Below, in pieces: positions 1 through 9,085 of a stretch of 64,000 nt of DNA. Each line of letters starts with the position of its first letter. Within the stretch, counting starts at the first letter, position 1. Source of the stretch: Agrobacterium rubi TR3 = NBRC 13261 (GTDB lineage Bacteria; Pseudomonadota; Alphaproteobacteria; Rhizobiales; Rhizobiaceae); the NCBI RefSeq assembly GCF_000739935.1, contig NZ_BBJU01000014.1:124001-188000 (forward strand). Direction: 5' to 3'. A model generated the notes under the pieces. It was not told the DNA's origin. It was given only the letters and a program-made list of their open reading frames with translations, and made no database searches. The position numbers and the translations under genes were made by a program.

Positions 1-1362
1 TTCGAAGTCCGAAATCGAGAAGTTGCCACCGAAGGCACGCCAGACCGATTCCAGCGTTGCCGGGCGCGTGCGCTCGTCAAGGCTCATGCCGATTTTCGTT
101 GAGCCGACCTTGCGCAAGTTCACACCTTCGGCAACAGCGGCGCGCAGGATCAACGCCTGCATGTGGCCGACATCGACGGTGATCGTGTCGAAGAAGGTTT
201 CCGGCTCGATGACGAAGCCGAGCTTCTCTAGACCCTTGGCCATCAGCACAGCCTTCTGGTGGGTCTGCTGGGCGATCGCCTTGATGCCCTGCGGGCCGTG
301 GAAGACGCCATACATAGAGGCCATGACGGCCAGCAGCACCTGTGCGGTGCAGATGTTGGACGTGGCTTTTTCACGGCGGATATGCTGCTCGCGTGTCTGC
401 AGCGACAGGCGGTAGGCGCGGTTACCGCGCGCATCGACCGAAACGCCGACGAGACGACCGGGCATGGAGCGCTTGATCGCGTCCTTGACGGCCATGAAGG
501 CCGCATGCGGGCCGCCGTAACCAACGGGAACGCCGAAACGCTGCGACGAGCCGATGGCGATGTCAGCACTCATTTCACCGGGCGATTTCAGAAGCGTCAG
601 CGCCAGCAGGTCGGTTGCAACAGCGGCGATTGCGCCCGTCTGGTGCAGACGGGAAATCAGGCCGGTGAAATCATTCACATGGCCGTGCGTGCCGGGATAC
701 TGGAACAGAGCGCCAAAGACATCGACGGGATCAAGATCGGTAAAGGGATTGCCAACGATGACATTCCAGCCGAGCGGTGCTGCACGGGTTTCGATCAGCG
801 CGATGGTCTGCGGATGGCAGTTGGCATCCACGAAGAAGGCGGTCGCCTTGGACTTTGCCACGCGCTGGCACATTGCCATAGCTTCGGCAGCAGCGGTTGC
901 TTCGTCCAGCAGCGAGGCGTTGGCGACATCGAGACCGGTCAGGTCGGAAATCATGGTCTGGAAGTTCAGCAGCGCTTCGAGACGACCCTGCGATATCTCT
1001 GGCTGGTACGGTGTGTAGGCGGTGTACCATGCCGGGTTCTCCAGAATGTTGCGCTGGATGACCGGTGGCGTGATGGTGCCGTAATAGCCCTGACCGATGA
1101 GCGAGGTCAGAACCTTGTTCTTGTTGGCGGTTTCGCGAAGACGGTCCAGCGCTTCGCGCTCCGTCAGCGCCGCACCCCATGCAAGCGGGGCCTTCTGGCG
1201 GATGGAGGACGGCACCGTCGCGTCGATGAGGGCGTCAAGGCTGTTGTAACCTATCACCTTCAGCATATCCGTCATTTCCGACGGCGACGGCCCGATATGA
1301 CGCCGGTTGGCAAAGTCATAGGGCTGATAGTCGGTGAAATGGAACTCTGTGGGAGTCGTCAT
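1..1362 (-). CDS. gcvP: Glycine dehydrogenase (decarboxylating), P protein, N-terminal part
   Basis: P protein of the glycine cleavage system, which uses PLP to decarboxylate glycine and passes the aminomethyl group to lipoyl-GcvH. The reading frame starts with [12 protein letters not shown] and continues to the window edge, so only about the first 454 residues of a family near 950 are present; the PLP lysine lies in the missing half. The start ATG overlaps the gcvH stop (TAATG), indicating translational coupling. It is the third gene of gcvT-gcvH-gcvP downstream of a glycine riboswitch. Identity rests on the N-terminal sequence and the operon. Confidence 0.95.
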   Translation of the reverse strand, partial: MTTPTEFHFTDYQPYDFANRRHIGPSPSEMTDMLKVIGYNSLDALIDATVPSSIRQKAPLAWGAALTEREALDRLRETANKNKVLTSLIGQGYYGTITPPVIQRNILENPAWYTAYTPYQPEISQGRLEALLNFQTMISDLTGLDVANASLLDEATAAAEAMAMCQRVAKSKATAFFVDANCHPQTIALIETRAAPLGWNVIVGNPFTDLDPVDVFGALFQYPGTHGHVNDFTGLISRLHQTGAIAAVATDLLALTLLKSPGEMSADIAIGSSQRFGVPVGYGGPHAAFMAVKDAIKRSMPGRLVGVSVDARGNRAYRLSLQTREQHIRREKATSNICTAQVLLAVMASMYGVFHGPQGIKAIAQQTHQKAVLMAKGLEKLGFVIEPETFFDTITVDVGHMQALILRAAVAEGVNLRKVGSTKIGMSLDERTRPATLESVWRAFGGNFSISDFE

Positions 1363-1724
1363 TACGCAATAAGCTCCTTATAGGCCGCTTCATCCAGCAG
1401 CGCATCGGCGTCGGAAGCGTTGGAAAGCTTGAGCTTGAAGAACCAGCCAGCGCCCTGCGGATCAGAGTTGACCAGCGATGGGTCGTCAACGATGGCCTGG
1501 TTGATTTCGGTGATCTCGCCATCCAGTGGACAATAGACGTCAGAAGCAGCCTTCACGCTCTCGACGGTTGCGGCATCGCCATCCTTGGAGAAGGTCGCGC
1601 CGACTTCCGGCAGTTCCACGAAAACGAGATCGCCTAGCTGCTCGGCAGCATGCGTCGTGATGCCGACGGTGGCGACATCGCCTTCGATCTTCAGCCACTC
1701 GTGTTCTTGAGTAAATTTCAGCAT
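1362..1724 (-). CDS. gcvH: Glycine cleavage system H protein
   Basis: Lipoyl carrier that shuttles the aminomethyl intermediate between P, T and L proteins. It is 120 residues long, the normal family length, with the lipoyl-domain signature around [13 protein letters not shown]; Lys58 is the expected lipoylation site. It begins [10 protein letters not shown], typical of GcvH. A GGAGAG ribosome site precedes the ATG. It lies 15 bp after gcvT, and its stop overlaps the gcvP start, so the three genes look like one transcript. Confidence 0.97.
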   Translation of the reverse strand: MLKFTQEHEWLKIEGDVATVGITTHAAEQLGDLVFVELPEVGATFSKDGDAATVESVKAASDVYCPLDGEITEINQAIVDDPSLVNSDPQGAGWFFKLKLSNASDADALLDEAAYKELIA

Positions 1725-1739
1725 TGGTCTCTCCGGAAA

Positions 1740-2879
1740 TTAGCGTTTGTAAGTGGGTGTGATGAAGGGCACGGCAGACACGCTTACGGGCAGGTACTTG
1801 CCACGCACTTCCGCGAATATGGCCGTGCCGGGTGTTGCGAAATCTTTCGGTACGTAGCCCATGGCGACAGGGCTTTCGACGGATGGTCCGAAACCGCCCG
1901 AGGTCACTTCGCCAATCTCGTTTTTGCCATCCGCATCGGCAAACAGCTTGACGTGGCCGCGGACCGGGGCCTTGCCCTCCGGCTTCAGGCCGACGCGGCG
2001 GCGGGTCGTGCCATTGGCAAGCTCACCGAGAATACGCTCAGCACCCGGAAAGCCGCCTTCGCGATCACCGCCAGTGCGGCGTGCTTTCTGGATGGCCCAT
2101 TCTAAAGAGGCTTCGATGGGGGAGGTCGTGGTGTCGATGTCATTGCCGTAGAGGCAGAGGCCAGCTTCGAGGCGAAGACTGTCGCGTGCGCCGAGACCGA
2201 TGGCTTCGCAATCAGGATGTTCGAGCAACGCCTTGGCGATGAACTCTGCCTTATCCGATGGAATGGAAATTTCAAAACCGTCTTCGCCGGAATAGCCGGA
2301 ACGGGAGACGATGCAAGGTACGTCGAGAAGCGGAATTTCGCGGACATCCATGAACTTCATGCCAGACACGCCAGCCCACAATTCGGCCAAAACGGCTTCG
2401 GCACGTGGTCCCTGAAGCGCGATCAGTGCACGGTCTTCCAGAAGCGTGACGTCGCAGGTGTCGGAAAGATGCGCCTGCATATGCGCTAGATCGGCATCTT
2501 TGCAGGCGGCGTTGACGACGACAAAGAGGTGATCGCCCATATTGGTGATCATCAGGTCATCAAGAATGTTGCCGTCTGCATCGGTAAAGAACCCGTAGCG
2601 CTGGCGGCCTTCCTTGAGGCCAAGAAGATCGACCGGCACAAGCTTTTCGAGAGCCAGCGCGGCATCTTCGACCTTGCCGGACTTCGCCTTCACGATCACC
2701 TGACCCATATGGGAAACGTCGAACAGGCCAGCCGACGCGCGCGTGTGCAAATGCTCCTTGAGGACGCCTGCCGGGTATTGAACCGGCATGTCGTATCCTG
2801 CAAAGGGCACCATGCGGGCACCGAGGGACACGTGCAGAGAATGAAGCGGGGTGACTTGTAGAGCAGCAGTATCGGCCAA
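1740..2879 (-). CDS. gcvT: Aminomethyltransferase, glycine cleavage T protein
   Basis: T protein, which transfers the methylene group of the H-protein intermediate to tetrahydrofolate and releases ammonia. It has 379 residues, in the usual range. Family features include the N-terminal TPLHSLHVSLGARMVPFAGY segment, FDVSHMGQ, and the late GEVTSGGFGPSV and MGYV motifs. A strong CGGAGG site precedes the ATG. It is the first gene of the gcvTHP operon and sits about 65 bp downstream of the second aptamer of the glycine riboswitch. Confidence 0.97.
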   Translation of the reverse strand: MADTAALQVTPLHSLHVSLGARMVPFAGYDMPVQYPAGVLKEHLHTRASAGLFDVSHMGQVIVKAKSGKVEDAALALEKLVPVDLLGLKEGRQRYGFFTDADGNILDDLMITNMGDHLFVVVNAACKDADLAHMQAHLSDTCDVTLLEDRALIALQGPRAEAVLAELWAGVSGMKFMDVREIPLLDVPCIVSRSGYSGEDGFEISIPSDKAEFIAKALLEHPDCEAIGLGARDSLRLEAGLCLYGNDIDTTTSPIEASLEWAIQKARRTGGDREGGFPGAERILGELANGTTRRRVGLKPEGKAPVRGHVKLFADADGKNEIGEVTSGGFGPSVESPVAMGYVPKDFATPGTAIFAEVRGKYLPVSVSAVPFITPTYKR

Positions 2880-2945
2880 GAAAGCCTCCGAGGTTGCGCG
2901 ATGTCGCGCGGGCTCATGTCATGGCACGCAACGTGCCGGGTTCAA

Positions 2946-3110
2946 GAGCCCCCTCTGTCCTTGTCGCCTGAGATTGTTATCCCTTCGGCGAGCCGTCCTT
3001 GTGCAGGTGGCTTCTCTCCAGAGTTCCGTCCTCGCCGCTGGTCCTTTTGCCTGAGAGTTTCCGGGGCGGTTGCTCCTTCGGCCCCGCCGTGAGGCGGTGT
3101 CTCCCAGCGG
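2946..3110 (-). promoter_or_regulatory. Tandem glycine riboswitch
   Basis: Read on the minus strand, two gcvT-type aptamers follow each other. The first runs from GGGAGACACCGCC through GCCGAAGGAGCAACC to AACTCTCAGGCAAAAGGACC. The second runs from GGAGAGAAGCC through GCCGAAGGGATAAC and AATCTCAGGCGACAAGGAC. The paired conserved cores (CCGAAGG and CTCAGGC with AAGGAC) and the position just upstream of gcvT identify it. In this class glycine binding usually turns expression on. The outer boundaries are approximate. Confidence 0.95.
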
Positions 3111-3243
3111 GATAGATCGTCATTATCTGGTATGCGCGTTTCTTGGCAAGGACCAAATGACGCAGCCAAACAGTTTTTTGTTCCGCTTGCGTCATTGATC
3201 ATCGTGGCACTGAAGCATTTGATCCACTAAGGGTCGGGCGTCG

Positions 3244-3429
3244 TCAATCGTCCTTCTTCTCTGGCAGCTTCTTGTGCTTAGTGGATGCCAGGTCTTCAAG
3301 TTCTTTTTCTGTCATGGACTTAGCCATGGTTTTTGAAGCGCCTTGTAAACGTGACTTCGGCATATCGCCGCGTTTTGCGGCAAGCGCTGCACCGGCGGCT
3401 TTCTGTTGTGCTTTGGATTTTGCGGGCAT
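3244..3429 (-). CDS. Small DUF3008-type protein
   Basis: A 61-residue, very basic and Lys/Ala-rich protein starting MPAKSKAQQKAAGAALAAKR and ending in KKLPEKKDD. The pattern of short, hydrophilic sequence with KSRLQGASKTM-ASM-like segments matches DUF3008 proteins, found widely in proteobacteria with no assigned function. The frame stays open further upstream, but the ATG at 3429 has a good GAGGAGA site nine bases before it, while the longer version would add unrelated sequence. Function unknown; a small nucleic-acid-associated or stress protein is only a guess. Confidence 0.8.
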   Translation of the reverse strand: MPAKSKAQQKAAGAALAAKRGDMPKSRLQGASKTMAKSMTEKELEDLASTKHKKLPEKKDD

Positions 3430-3547
3430 GGGACTGATCTCCTCGCGGTCTTTGACTGGGGCAAGAACGTGGCTTTCAACAGGGCGGTTCCGCCCGCATG
3501 CAATTGCACTTTGATTTACAGCAAGAACCGAGATATCGCTTCGTGTG

Positions 3548-3967
3548 ATGAGAGCTTCTATGCGCAAGCGACCAACATTTGCGACACGGCTGTTGCGCAT
3601 CTTCTGCGCCACGCTGATGCTGTCGCTCGGGTTTGCTCACAAGCCGGTGGCAATGATGGCCGCCCCTCCGCTTGCTTTCGACGAGGCCTACCGCCTTCCA
3701 GACGGACGTTTTGCGGAGATTTGCGAGGGCCATGCAGGCGTTGAGACTGCACACACACCCGGCAAGAAAGATCACTCCAGCATGCCTTCGCTGTTTTGCG
3801 AAGCCTGTCTTCTGAGTTCATCGATTCTCGTGCCCAAGCCGGATACCCATGCTTGGGTCAGGGCGCATTTCGCGTGGCTGGATAATCGTCCCACACTCGA
3901 CGTGGCCGTCGTGCGTCATGTCGATGATCAGCGCCCCAAGGCGCGGGCGCCGCCGATCTTTCTTTGA
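3548..3967 (+). CDS. Hypothetical secreted/membrane protein, DUF2946-like
   Basis: About 139 residues with an N-terminal hydrophobic segment (LLRIFCATLMLSLGF), a central FCEACLLSSS cysteine pair and a C-terminus ending ARAPPIFL. A short CxxC-type pair and a final R-[AG]-PP motif recall the DUF2946 group, small proteins often found beside copper genes; this assignment is tentative. GTG at 3545 or ATG at 3560 are alternative starts. It lies about 70 bp before the copper-binding protein gene at 4039, suggesting a shared role in copper handling. Confidence 0.6.
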   Translation: MRASMRKRPTFATRLLRIFCATLMLSLGFAHKPVAMMAAPPLAFDEAYRLPDGRFAEICEGHAGVETAHTPGKKDHSSMPSLFCEACLLSSSILVPKPDTHAWVRAHFAWLDNRPTLDVAVVRHVDDQRPKARAPPIFL

Positions 3968-4038
3968 TCCCAAGCTATCACTCTAAAAAAACACGACTGG
4001 CGATGCTCCGAACGGGCCGCAGTCGAGAGGATCCAAAG

Positions 4039-5019
4039 ATGAAGATTCGTAACGTGACTGTCTGTGCCGCTTTGCTGGCATCTGTCTCTGCTCTCCCGGC
4101 CTTTGCCCATACCAGTTTCGTCAACGCGAAGGCTGAGCAGGAAAGCACCATCGTCGCCGCGCTTCAGGTGCCGCATGGCTGCGAGGGTGGTCTTGCCACC
4201 ACGGAAGTGCGCATCAAACTGCCGGAAGGTTTCATCTCCGCAAAGCCGCAGCCGAAGGCCGGTTGGGAGATCGAAATCATGGAGGGCGATTATCAGAAGA
4301 GCTACATGAACCATGGCTCGGAGGTGAAAAACGGGCCGTTGGAAATTCGCTGGAAGGGCGGCGACCTGCCGGACGCCTATTACGACACCTTCAATGTGCA
4401 GGGTAAGATTTCCGGCGTCGATGCGGGTACGAACTTGCCGTTCAAGGTCACGCAGGTGTGCGGAAAGAAGGGGACGGCAAATTGGGATGAGATTGCCGCC
4501 AAGGGCCAGGACGCGCATGCGCTGAAAAACCCGGCGCCGACCATTCATATCGTCGCACAACAGATGGCGGGCGAGAGCCAAGATCACGGTGCCATGGGCC
4601 ATATGGCCGATGTCGTCAAAGCCGGAGACCTGGAAATCTCGGGCGCAAAGAGCAAAGCCATGCTGCCGGGTCAGCCTGTTGGCGGCGGCTTCGTCACGAT
4701 CAAGAATGACGGCGCATCCGATGATCGCCTGGTATCTGTGGAATCACCCCTGGCTGGCCGCGCCGAAATTCACGAAATGGCGATGGTCAACGACGTGATG
4801 AAGATGCGCAAGCTGGATGCCGGTATCGTTATTCCCGCCGGCCAGACAATCGAACTGACGCCGGGTGGCCTGCACTTCATGTTCTTCAATGTCAGCAAGC
4901 CTTTCACTGAAGGCGACAAGGTGCCGGTGACGCTGACCTTCGAAAAGGCAGGCAAGGTTCAGGTGACGATGGATGTCGGCTCTGCCAAGGGTGGTCAGGA
5001 CGCGCACCAGCATAACTGA
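4039..5019 (+). CDS. Periplasmic copper-binding protein: DUF1775 (YcnI-like) fused to PCu(A)C
   Basis: A 326-residue exported protein with two copper domains. A signal peptide ends at about FA23, leaving His24 as the first mature residue, as in YcnI/DUF1775 proteins, where the N-terminal His binds Cu(II). The DUF1775 domain runs to about residue 170. The second domain carries a PCu(A)C-type site, with His245/Met247, the nearby VMKM methionines and His279-x-Met281. The start at 4039 has GAGAGG upstream and gives a clean signal peptide; the frame is open further 5' but that sequence is unlike a protein start. Likely a copper chaperone for cytochrome oxidase assembly or copper tolerance. Confidence 0.9.
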   Translation: MKIRNVTVCAALLASVSALPAFAHTSFVNAKAEQESTIVAALQVPHGCEGGLATTEVRIKLPEGFISAKPQPKAGWEIEIMEGDYQKSYMNHGSEVKNGPLEIRWKGGDLPDAYYDTFNVQGKISGVDAGTNLPFKVTQVCGKKGTANWDEIAAKGQDAHALKNPAPTIHIVAQQMAGESQDHGAMGHMADVVKAGDLEISGAKSKAMLPGQPVGGGFVTIKNDGASDDRLVSVESPLAGRAEIHEMAMVNDVMKMRKLDAGIVIPAGQTIELTPGGLHFMFFNVSKPFTEGDKVPVTLTFEKAGKVQVTMDVGSAKGGQDAHQHN

Positions 5020-5026
5020 ATGAAAA

Positions 5027-5060
5027 AAGCTGCCGGGGAGGTATCTCGACCCGGCAGCTT
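5027..5060 (-). terminator. Rho-independent terminator, mainly minus strand
   Basis: A perfect 11-bp inverted repeat (AAGCTGCCGGG / CCCGGCAGCTT) with a 12-base loop. On the minus strand the stem runs into a T6 tract, so it suits the gene ending at 5078. It also lies directly after the copper gene ending at 5019 and may serve both converging genes. Confidence 0.85.
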
Positions 5061-5077
5061 ATCTGATCGGCATTCGC

Positions 5078-5365
5078 TCAGATTTCGGCGCGACCTTTGT
5101 TATCCTCGTAAGCCTCGATGACCTCTTCCAGCGTGGCCTGGGGATTTTGATGCTGGCCAGCTGTCAGGAAATACGACGACAGTGCCGGTGGCTGCACTAC
5201 ATTCGCCATGATGTTGGCATCGTCATCGTCGCTCTTCCCGGTCTTGCGCGCCAGCTCGCGGACGGCCTGCTCGACCTCCGCCTTCCTCGAGGGACGCTGA
5301 ACGGCCTTGATGCTATCGGCCACATATCCGGCGGTGGTCGCTGAAACTGTCAAAACTTGCACCAT
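5078..5365 (-). CDS. Conserved-looking hypothetical protein
   Basis: A 95-residue soluble protein, MVQVLTVSATTAGYVADSI at the start, with a charged helical middle (KAEVEQAVRELARKTGKSDDDDANIMA) and an acidic C-terminal helix (ATLEEVIEAYEDNKGRAEI). A very strong AGGAGGG site lies eight bases before the ATG, and a clear terminator follows the stop, so it is probably a real monocistronic gene. No signal peptide or membrane segment. I do not recognise the family. Confidence 0.7.
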   Translation of the reverse strand: MVQVLTVSATTAGYVADSIKAVQRPSRKAEVEQAVRELARKTGKSDDDDANIMANVVQPPALSSYFLTAGQHQNPQATLEEVIEAYEDNKGRAEI

Positions 5366-5575
5366 GCGATCACCCTCCTGATCTATAATTCTACCACGCT
5401 ATCACTGGCGCATTTATTCTCAATTAAATCCAATGGTTGCATTTTAGGGGAATTTGAACGAGTTCCGAAGTGGATTTTTTACGCTGCAGGGACGGTTGGG
5501 AATTTCTCTTTCTTTTTGTTTGCTCTAAATACGCTTCTGCCTGTTCGTCGCAGTCGGTTCCCTCGGAGAATATCC

Positions 5576-5953
5576 ATGCTCAACATCGCGCTCGTTGCCA
5601 TCGGTGGTGCCATCGGTTCGGTTGCCCGTTATCTTGTCGGCGTTTTGGGCACGCGCCTCGCTGGCCCGAATTTTCCTTGGGGTACGATCACCGTCAACAT
5701 CGTTGGCGCGTTTCTGATCGGCCTTATGGTTGAGGTCGTGGCGCGGCGCTTCGATGCCTCGGCTGAAATGCGGGTCTTCATCGTGACGGGTGTCATCGGT
5801 GGTTTCACCACGTGGTCATCCTTCACGCTAGATGCCGTCGTGCTTTTCGAGCGCGGGGAGATGGGGCTGGCCGCCCTTTATCTTGGTGGAAGTCTCATCC
5901 TTTCTTTCGCTGCTATCTTTGCCGGGCTGGCCTTGGGACGCAGTTTGTTCTAA
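5576..5953 (+). CDS. crcB: Fluoride ion channel CrcB/Fluc
   Basis: A 125-residue, four-helix membrane protein of the Fluc family, which exports fluoride as a dual-topology dimer. Hallmarks are GGAIGSVARYL near the N-terminus, the PWGTITVNIVGAFLIG segment with its conserved Asn, and GVIGGFTTWSSF with the Phe/Thr/Ser line of the pore. GGAGA lies before the ATG. The frame is open much further upstream, but that extension has no family resemblance. I looked for a crcB-type fluoride riboswitch in the 200 bp upstream and could not make one out. Confidence 0.95.
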   Translation: MLNIALVAIGGAIGSVARYLVGVLGTRLAGPNFPWGTITVNIVGAFLIGLMVEVVARRFDASAEMRVFIVTGVIGGFTTWSSFTLDAVVLFERGEMGLAALYLGGSLILSFAAIFAGLALGRSLF

Positions 5954-6015
5954 AGGCAACCCAAATGCCGCACATCAACGATGCGGCGCCCAATAAAAGA
6001 AAGTCTATAATTGCC

Positions 6016-7008
6016 ATGGCAGGTATCGAGCACATCACGGTTGAAGCCGAAGAGTCCGGCATGCGGCTCGATCGCTGGTTCAAGATCCATTATCCCGGTC
6101 TCGGATTTGGTCCGCTGCAAAAGCTGCTGCGTTCCGGCCAGGTTCGCGTCGATGGCGGCCGGGTGAAGACCGATGCCCGCGTGGAAGCCGGACAGACTGT
6201 TCGCGTGCCGCCGCTCGATGTCGACAGCAAGGTGAAGGGCGGGCCGATCAGCTCGACCGACCTGAAGAATTCCGACGATGTCGATCTGTTGAAGCGCATG
6301 CTGCTGCATGAAGACGAAAAAGTCTTTGTGTTCAACAAGCCCGCTGGCATTGCCGTGCAGGGTGGCTCCGGCATCAACCGTCACATCGATGGTCTGCTGG
6401 AAGCATGGACGAGTTCCAAGGGCGAAAAGCCGCGTCTGGTCCACCGCATCGACCGCGATACATCAGGCGTGCTGGTCGTTGCCCGTACCAGAGGTGCTGC
6501 ACAGAAGTTGACCGCAGCGTTTCGTGAGCGCGACACCAAGAAGACCTACTGGTCTCTAGTCAAGGGCGTTCCGCGCAAGCATCAGGACAAACTTTCCACT
6601 TGGCTCGTCAAGGAGCAGACCCCCGATGGCGACCGCATGCGGATTGCCAAGCATGGTGAGGAGGGTGCGGATCACGCCGTTTCCTATTACCGCGTGATCG
6701 ATACCGCAGCGCAAAACCTCGCATGGCTGGAAATGGAACCCTATACGGGCCGCACGCACCAGCTTCGCGTTCACGCGCTGCATATGGGCCACCCGATCAT
6801 CGGTGATCCCAAATATTTCATCGAAGACACCAACTGGGATTTCCCTGGCGGCGTCCAGAAGCGCCTGCACCTGCATGCACGCAAGATCGATATTCCGCAT
6901 CCATCCGGCGGACGCCTTCGTGTGACGGCACCTTTGCCACCCCACATGGTGCAGACCTGGAACCTGCTTGGTCTTGATGTCGCAGACGGCGACAGGGATG
7001 ACGAATGA
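6016..7008 (+). CDS. rluC: RluA-family 23S rRNA pseudouridine synthase (RluC-like)
   Basis: A 330-residue enzyme that isomerises uridines in large-subunit rRNA. An S4 RNA-binding domain covers about residues 18-75 (MRLDRWFKIHYPGL, LRSGQVRVDGG). The catalytic domain has the RLVHRIDRDTSG motif with Asp146 as the catalytic aspartate, and later YTGRTHQLRVH. The start at 6016 (MAGIEHITVEAEE) matches the expected N-terminus; an in-frame ATG at 5965 with an AAAGG site is a possible alternative adding 17 residues. It overlaps the next gene by ATGA, so the two are probably co-translated. Choice of RluC over RluD rests on resemblance only. Confidence 0.88.
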   Translation: MAGIEHITVEAEESGMRLDRWFKIHYPGLGFGPLQKLLRSGQVRVDGGRVKTDARVEAGQTVRVPPLDVDSKVKGGPISSTDLKNSDDVDLLKRMLLHEDEKVFVFNKPAGIAVQGGSGINRHIDGLLEAWTSSKGEKPRLVHRIDRDTSGVLVVARTRGAAQKLTAAFRERDTKKTYWSLVKGVPRKHQDKLSTWLVKEQTPDGDRMRIAKHGEEGADHAVSYYRVIDTAAQNLAWLEMEPYTGRTHQLRVHALHMGHPIIGDPKYFIEDTNWDFPGGVQKRLHLHARKIDIPHPSGGRLRVTAPLPPHMVQTWNLLGLDVADGDRDDE

Positions 7009-7661
7009 AACTGGTTCTCTTTGATTGCGATGGTACGCTCGTCGATAGCGCTGGCCTCATCCACGCGGTGATGTCTGATACTTTTGCAGATTTCGGAAAG
7101 CCAAGACCTGATATTTCGGCCACTAAATCGATCATAGGTCTGACACTGGACATCGCGATTGCCCGCATGCTCGGAAAGGAGCATGTGGATGAAGAAGCGC
7201 GCGCGATGACAGGGCATTATCGGAAAATCTACCACCCTCTGCGCGAGCGGCCCGACATGATCGTTCCGTTGTTCGAAGGCATCAACTCATTGATCAGTAA
7301 TCTGGTGCTACGAGAGGATTTGCTGATAGGAGCGGTAACCGGCAAGGGGCGGCGCGGCTTGATGCATATTTTAGAGACGCACGGGTTCCTCCAGCATTTC
7401 ATCGTATCGCGCACGGCGGATGATTGCCCTTCCAAGCCGCATCCGGCCATGGTGACGGAATGCTGTAGCGAGACCGGCATGGTGCCTGCCGACACGATCG
7501 TGATCGGCGATGCCATCTATGATATGCAGATGGCAAAAGCGGCGGGCGCAAAAGCCATTGGCGTCGCTTGGGGCTACGCTTCCGTTGATGATCTCTGGAA
7601 AGCCGGAGCGGACGCCATCGTCAACCATCCCAGTGAAATTCCCGGCCATATTCCGGGCTGA
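7005..7661 (+). CDS. HAD-superfamily phosphatase (phosphoglycolate phosphatase-like)
   Basis: A 218-residue haloacid dehalogenase-type hydrolase. Motif I is FDCDGTLVDS at residues 6-15, with Asp7 as the nucleophile and Asp9 as the acid/base. Motif II is the Thr of GAVTGKG, motif III the Lys of CPSKPHP, and motif IV GDAIYDMQMA. An all-helical cap lies between motifs I and II. The pattern fits Gph/indigoidine-type phosphatases; the true substrate cannot be read from sequence. It is translationally coupled to the pseudouridine synthase gene, which it overlaps by four bases. Confidence 0.88.
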   Translation: MKLVLFDCDGTLVDSAGLIHAVMSDTFADFGKPRPDISATKSIIGLTLDIAIARMLGKEHVDEEARAMTGHYRKIYHPLRERPDMIVPLFEGINSLISNLVLREDLLIGAVTGKGRRGLMHILETHGFLQHFIVSRTADDCPSKPHPAMVTECCSETGMVPADTIVIGDAIYDMQMAKAAGAKAIGVAWGYASVDDLWKAGADAIVNHPSEIPGHIPG

Positions 7662-7673
7662 TGAGGACGTATC

Positions 7674-8471
7674 ATGCGTGATCTCTTGAACGATCTGACC
7701 GAAGGTCTCAGCCACCCCGATCCCATTCGCCGTTCGCAAATCCAGATGCAGAAACCTTTGCCGAAGCGGTTCTACAAGGATGTGACGGTGGGTGAGACGG
7801 AGGAGGGTGCGTTCAGCATTCTTCTCGACGGCAAGACCATGCGCACACCCGCCAAAAGCCCGCTGATGGTGCCCACCCGCGCGCTTGCGCAGTTGTTGCG
7901 CGATGAATGGGATGCGCAGATGGAGGTCATCGACCCCACGATCATGCCGGTGTCCCGTCACGTGAATACCGCCATCGATGGCATTGCCAGCGATCCGCAA
8001 GCGGTCTTCGAGGACATCCTGCGCTTTTCGTCCAGCGATCTTCTTTGCTATCGGGCAGGGGAGCCGCAGGCACTGGTCGCGCGTCAATCGGAGCATTGGG
8101 ACCCCATCATCGACTGGGCGGCCAATACGCTGGGAGCGCGGTTCATTCTGGTCGAAGGCGTGATGCACCAGGAACAGCCGCGTGAGGCGACCGCTGCCTT
8201 TGCTGTTACTTTGAGGAAATACGATACGCCAATCGAGCTGGCGGCGCTTCACACCATGACGACACTGACCGGCTCTGCCATTCTGGCGCTTGCACTGGCT
8301 GAAGGCGAACGCACTGTGGAAGAGGTCTGGGCGCTCGCGCATCTGGATGAAAACTGGACGGCTGAGCAGTGGGGCGAAGACGAGGACGCGCAAATCCGAA
8401 CCGCGAAACGCTTTATCGACATGCGCGCGGCATTCGATGTCCTGCGTGCGGCAAGATCGGGTAAAGCCTGA
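7674..8471 (+). CDS. ATP12-family F1-ATPase assembly chaperone
   Basis: A 265-residue protein of the ATP12 family, which in mitochondria binds F1 alpha subunit during ATP synthase assembly; alphaproteobacterial homologues are taken to do the same. Family signatures seen are KRFYKDVTV, FSILLDGKTMRTPAK, AQLLRDEWDAQ, MPVSRHVNTAIDGI and DLLCYRA. GAGGA lies seven bases before the ATG. It follows the HAD phosphatase gene by 12 bp and probably belongs to the same transcript as the upstream two genes. Confidence 0.93.
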   Translation: MRDLLNDLTEGLSHPDPIRRSQIQMQKPLPKRFYKDVTVGETEEGAFSILLDGKTMRTPAKSPLMVPTRALAQLLRDEWDAQMEVIDPTIMPVSRHVNTAIDGIASDPQAVFEDILRFSSSDLLCYRAGEPQALVARQSEHWDPIIDWAANTLGARFILVEGVMHQEQPREATAAFAVTLRKYDTPIELAALHTMTTLTGSAILALALAEGERTVEEVWALAHLDENWTAEQWGEDEDAQIRTAKRFIDMRAAFDVLRAARSGKA

Positions 8472-8542
8472 CGTTTTAACGGTTTTCTAACCGTAAATGG
8501 TGATGATGGATGCAGAGCCTGACGTAGGGGGAGGCATCTGTC

Positions 8543-9034
8543 ATGCATCACTCGTTGAAGCGTCTTTGCATCCTTTTACCGATATCGCTTGCGCTCATGT
8601 CCTTCAGGCTCGAGCCCGAAGCGCTCGATGTCGACCGGCTGCTCTATGATGTCCGTGGTGCCTTCCTCGCGGCTAGACCCGACATTTCCGCCGAGTTGAT
8701 GCAATCGATCCATTACGAGATCTCCAACGCCATCTCATCCACCAACCGGGACAAAACGCGTCCCCGTGTGGTGCTGACCATTCGTCTTCTCAACGTCAAC
8801 AAAGCCTCGCTCATGTTCGGAGAACGGGCATCGGCCCGTGTCGTCGTGCGCGCTGCGGCCGTGCAGACGGGGGAGGTGGTTGCCGAATCGAAGTTCACCG
8901 CGACCATTATCGGCATCGACAAGTCGTCCATCGAACGGGAGCTTGCCCACGGCATTGCCGAACGCGTCATCACCGAGTTTCGCCTGAACCACCCGTCTGC
9001 TGTCACGACAGCCTTGTTTCCGAGCCGTTTTTAA
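8543..9034 (+). CDS. Exported hypothetical protein
   Basis: A 163-residue protein with an N-terminal hydrophobic segment (LCILLPISLALMSF) that looks like a signal peptide or anchor. The rest is a compact mixed alpha/beta domain with many charged residues (DVDRLLYDVRGAF, RVVLTIRLLNVNKAS, RASARVVVRAAAV). The topology suggests a small periplasmic or lipoprotein-like domain, but no cysteine lipobox is present. GGGGAGG precedes the ATG at good spacing. Family not recognised. Confidence 0.75.
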   Translation: MHHSLKRLCILLPISLALMSFRLEPEALDVDRLLYDVRGAFLAARPDISAELMQSIHYEISNAISSTNRDKTRPRVVLTIRLLNVNKASLMFGERASARVVVRAAAVQTGEVVAESKFTATIIGIDKSSIERELAHGIAERVITEFRLNHPSAVTTALFPSRF

Positions 9035-9085
9035 TTCACCGTCACATTCTTTAGGTAGGCAGTTGTTGCGTGACTGACGGAGGAT

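Noticed and set aside
259-1383. 374-codon open frame opposite gcvP
   Set aside because: Antisense to the clear gcvP gene, with no protein-like features or ribosome site.
5380-5575. Fluoride riboswitch before crcB
   Set aside because: The upstream stretch is A/T-rich and I could not find the conserved crcB-motif core or its pseudoknot pairing.
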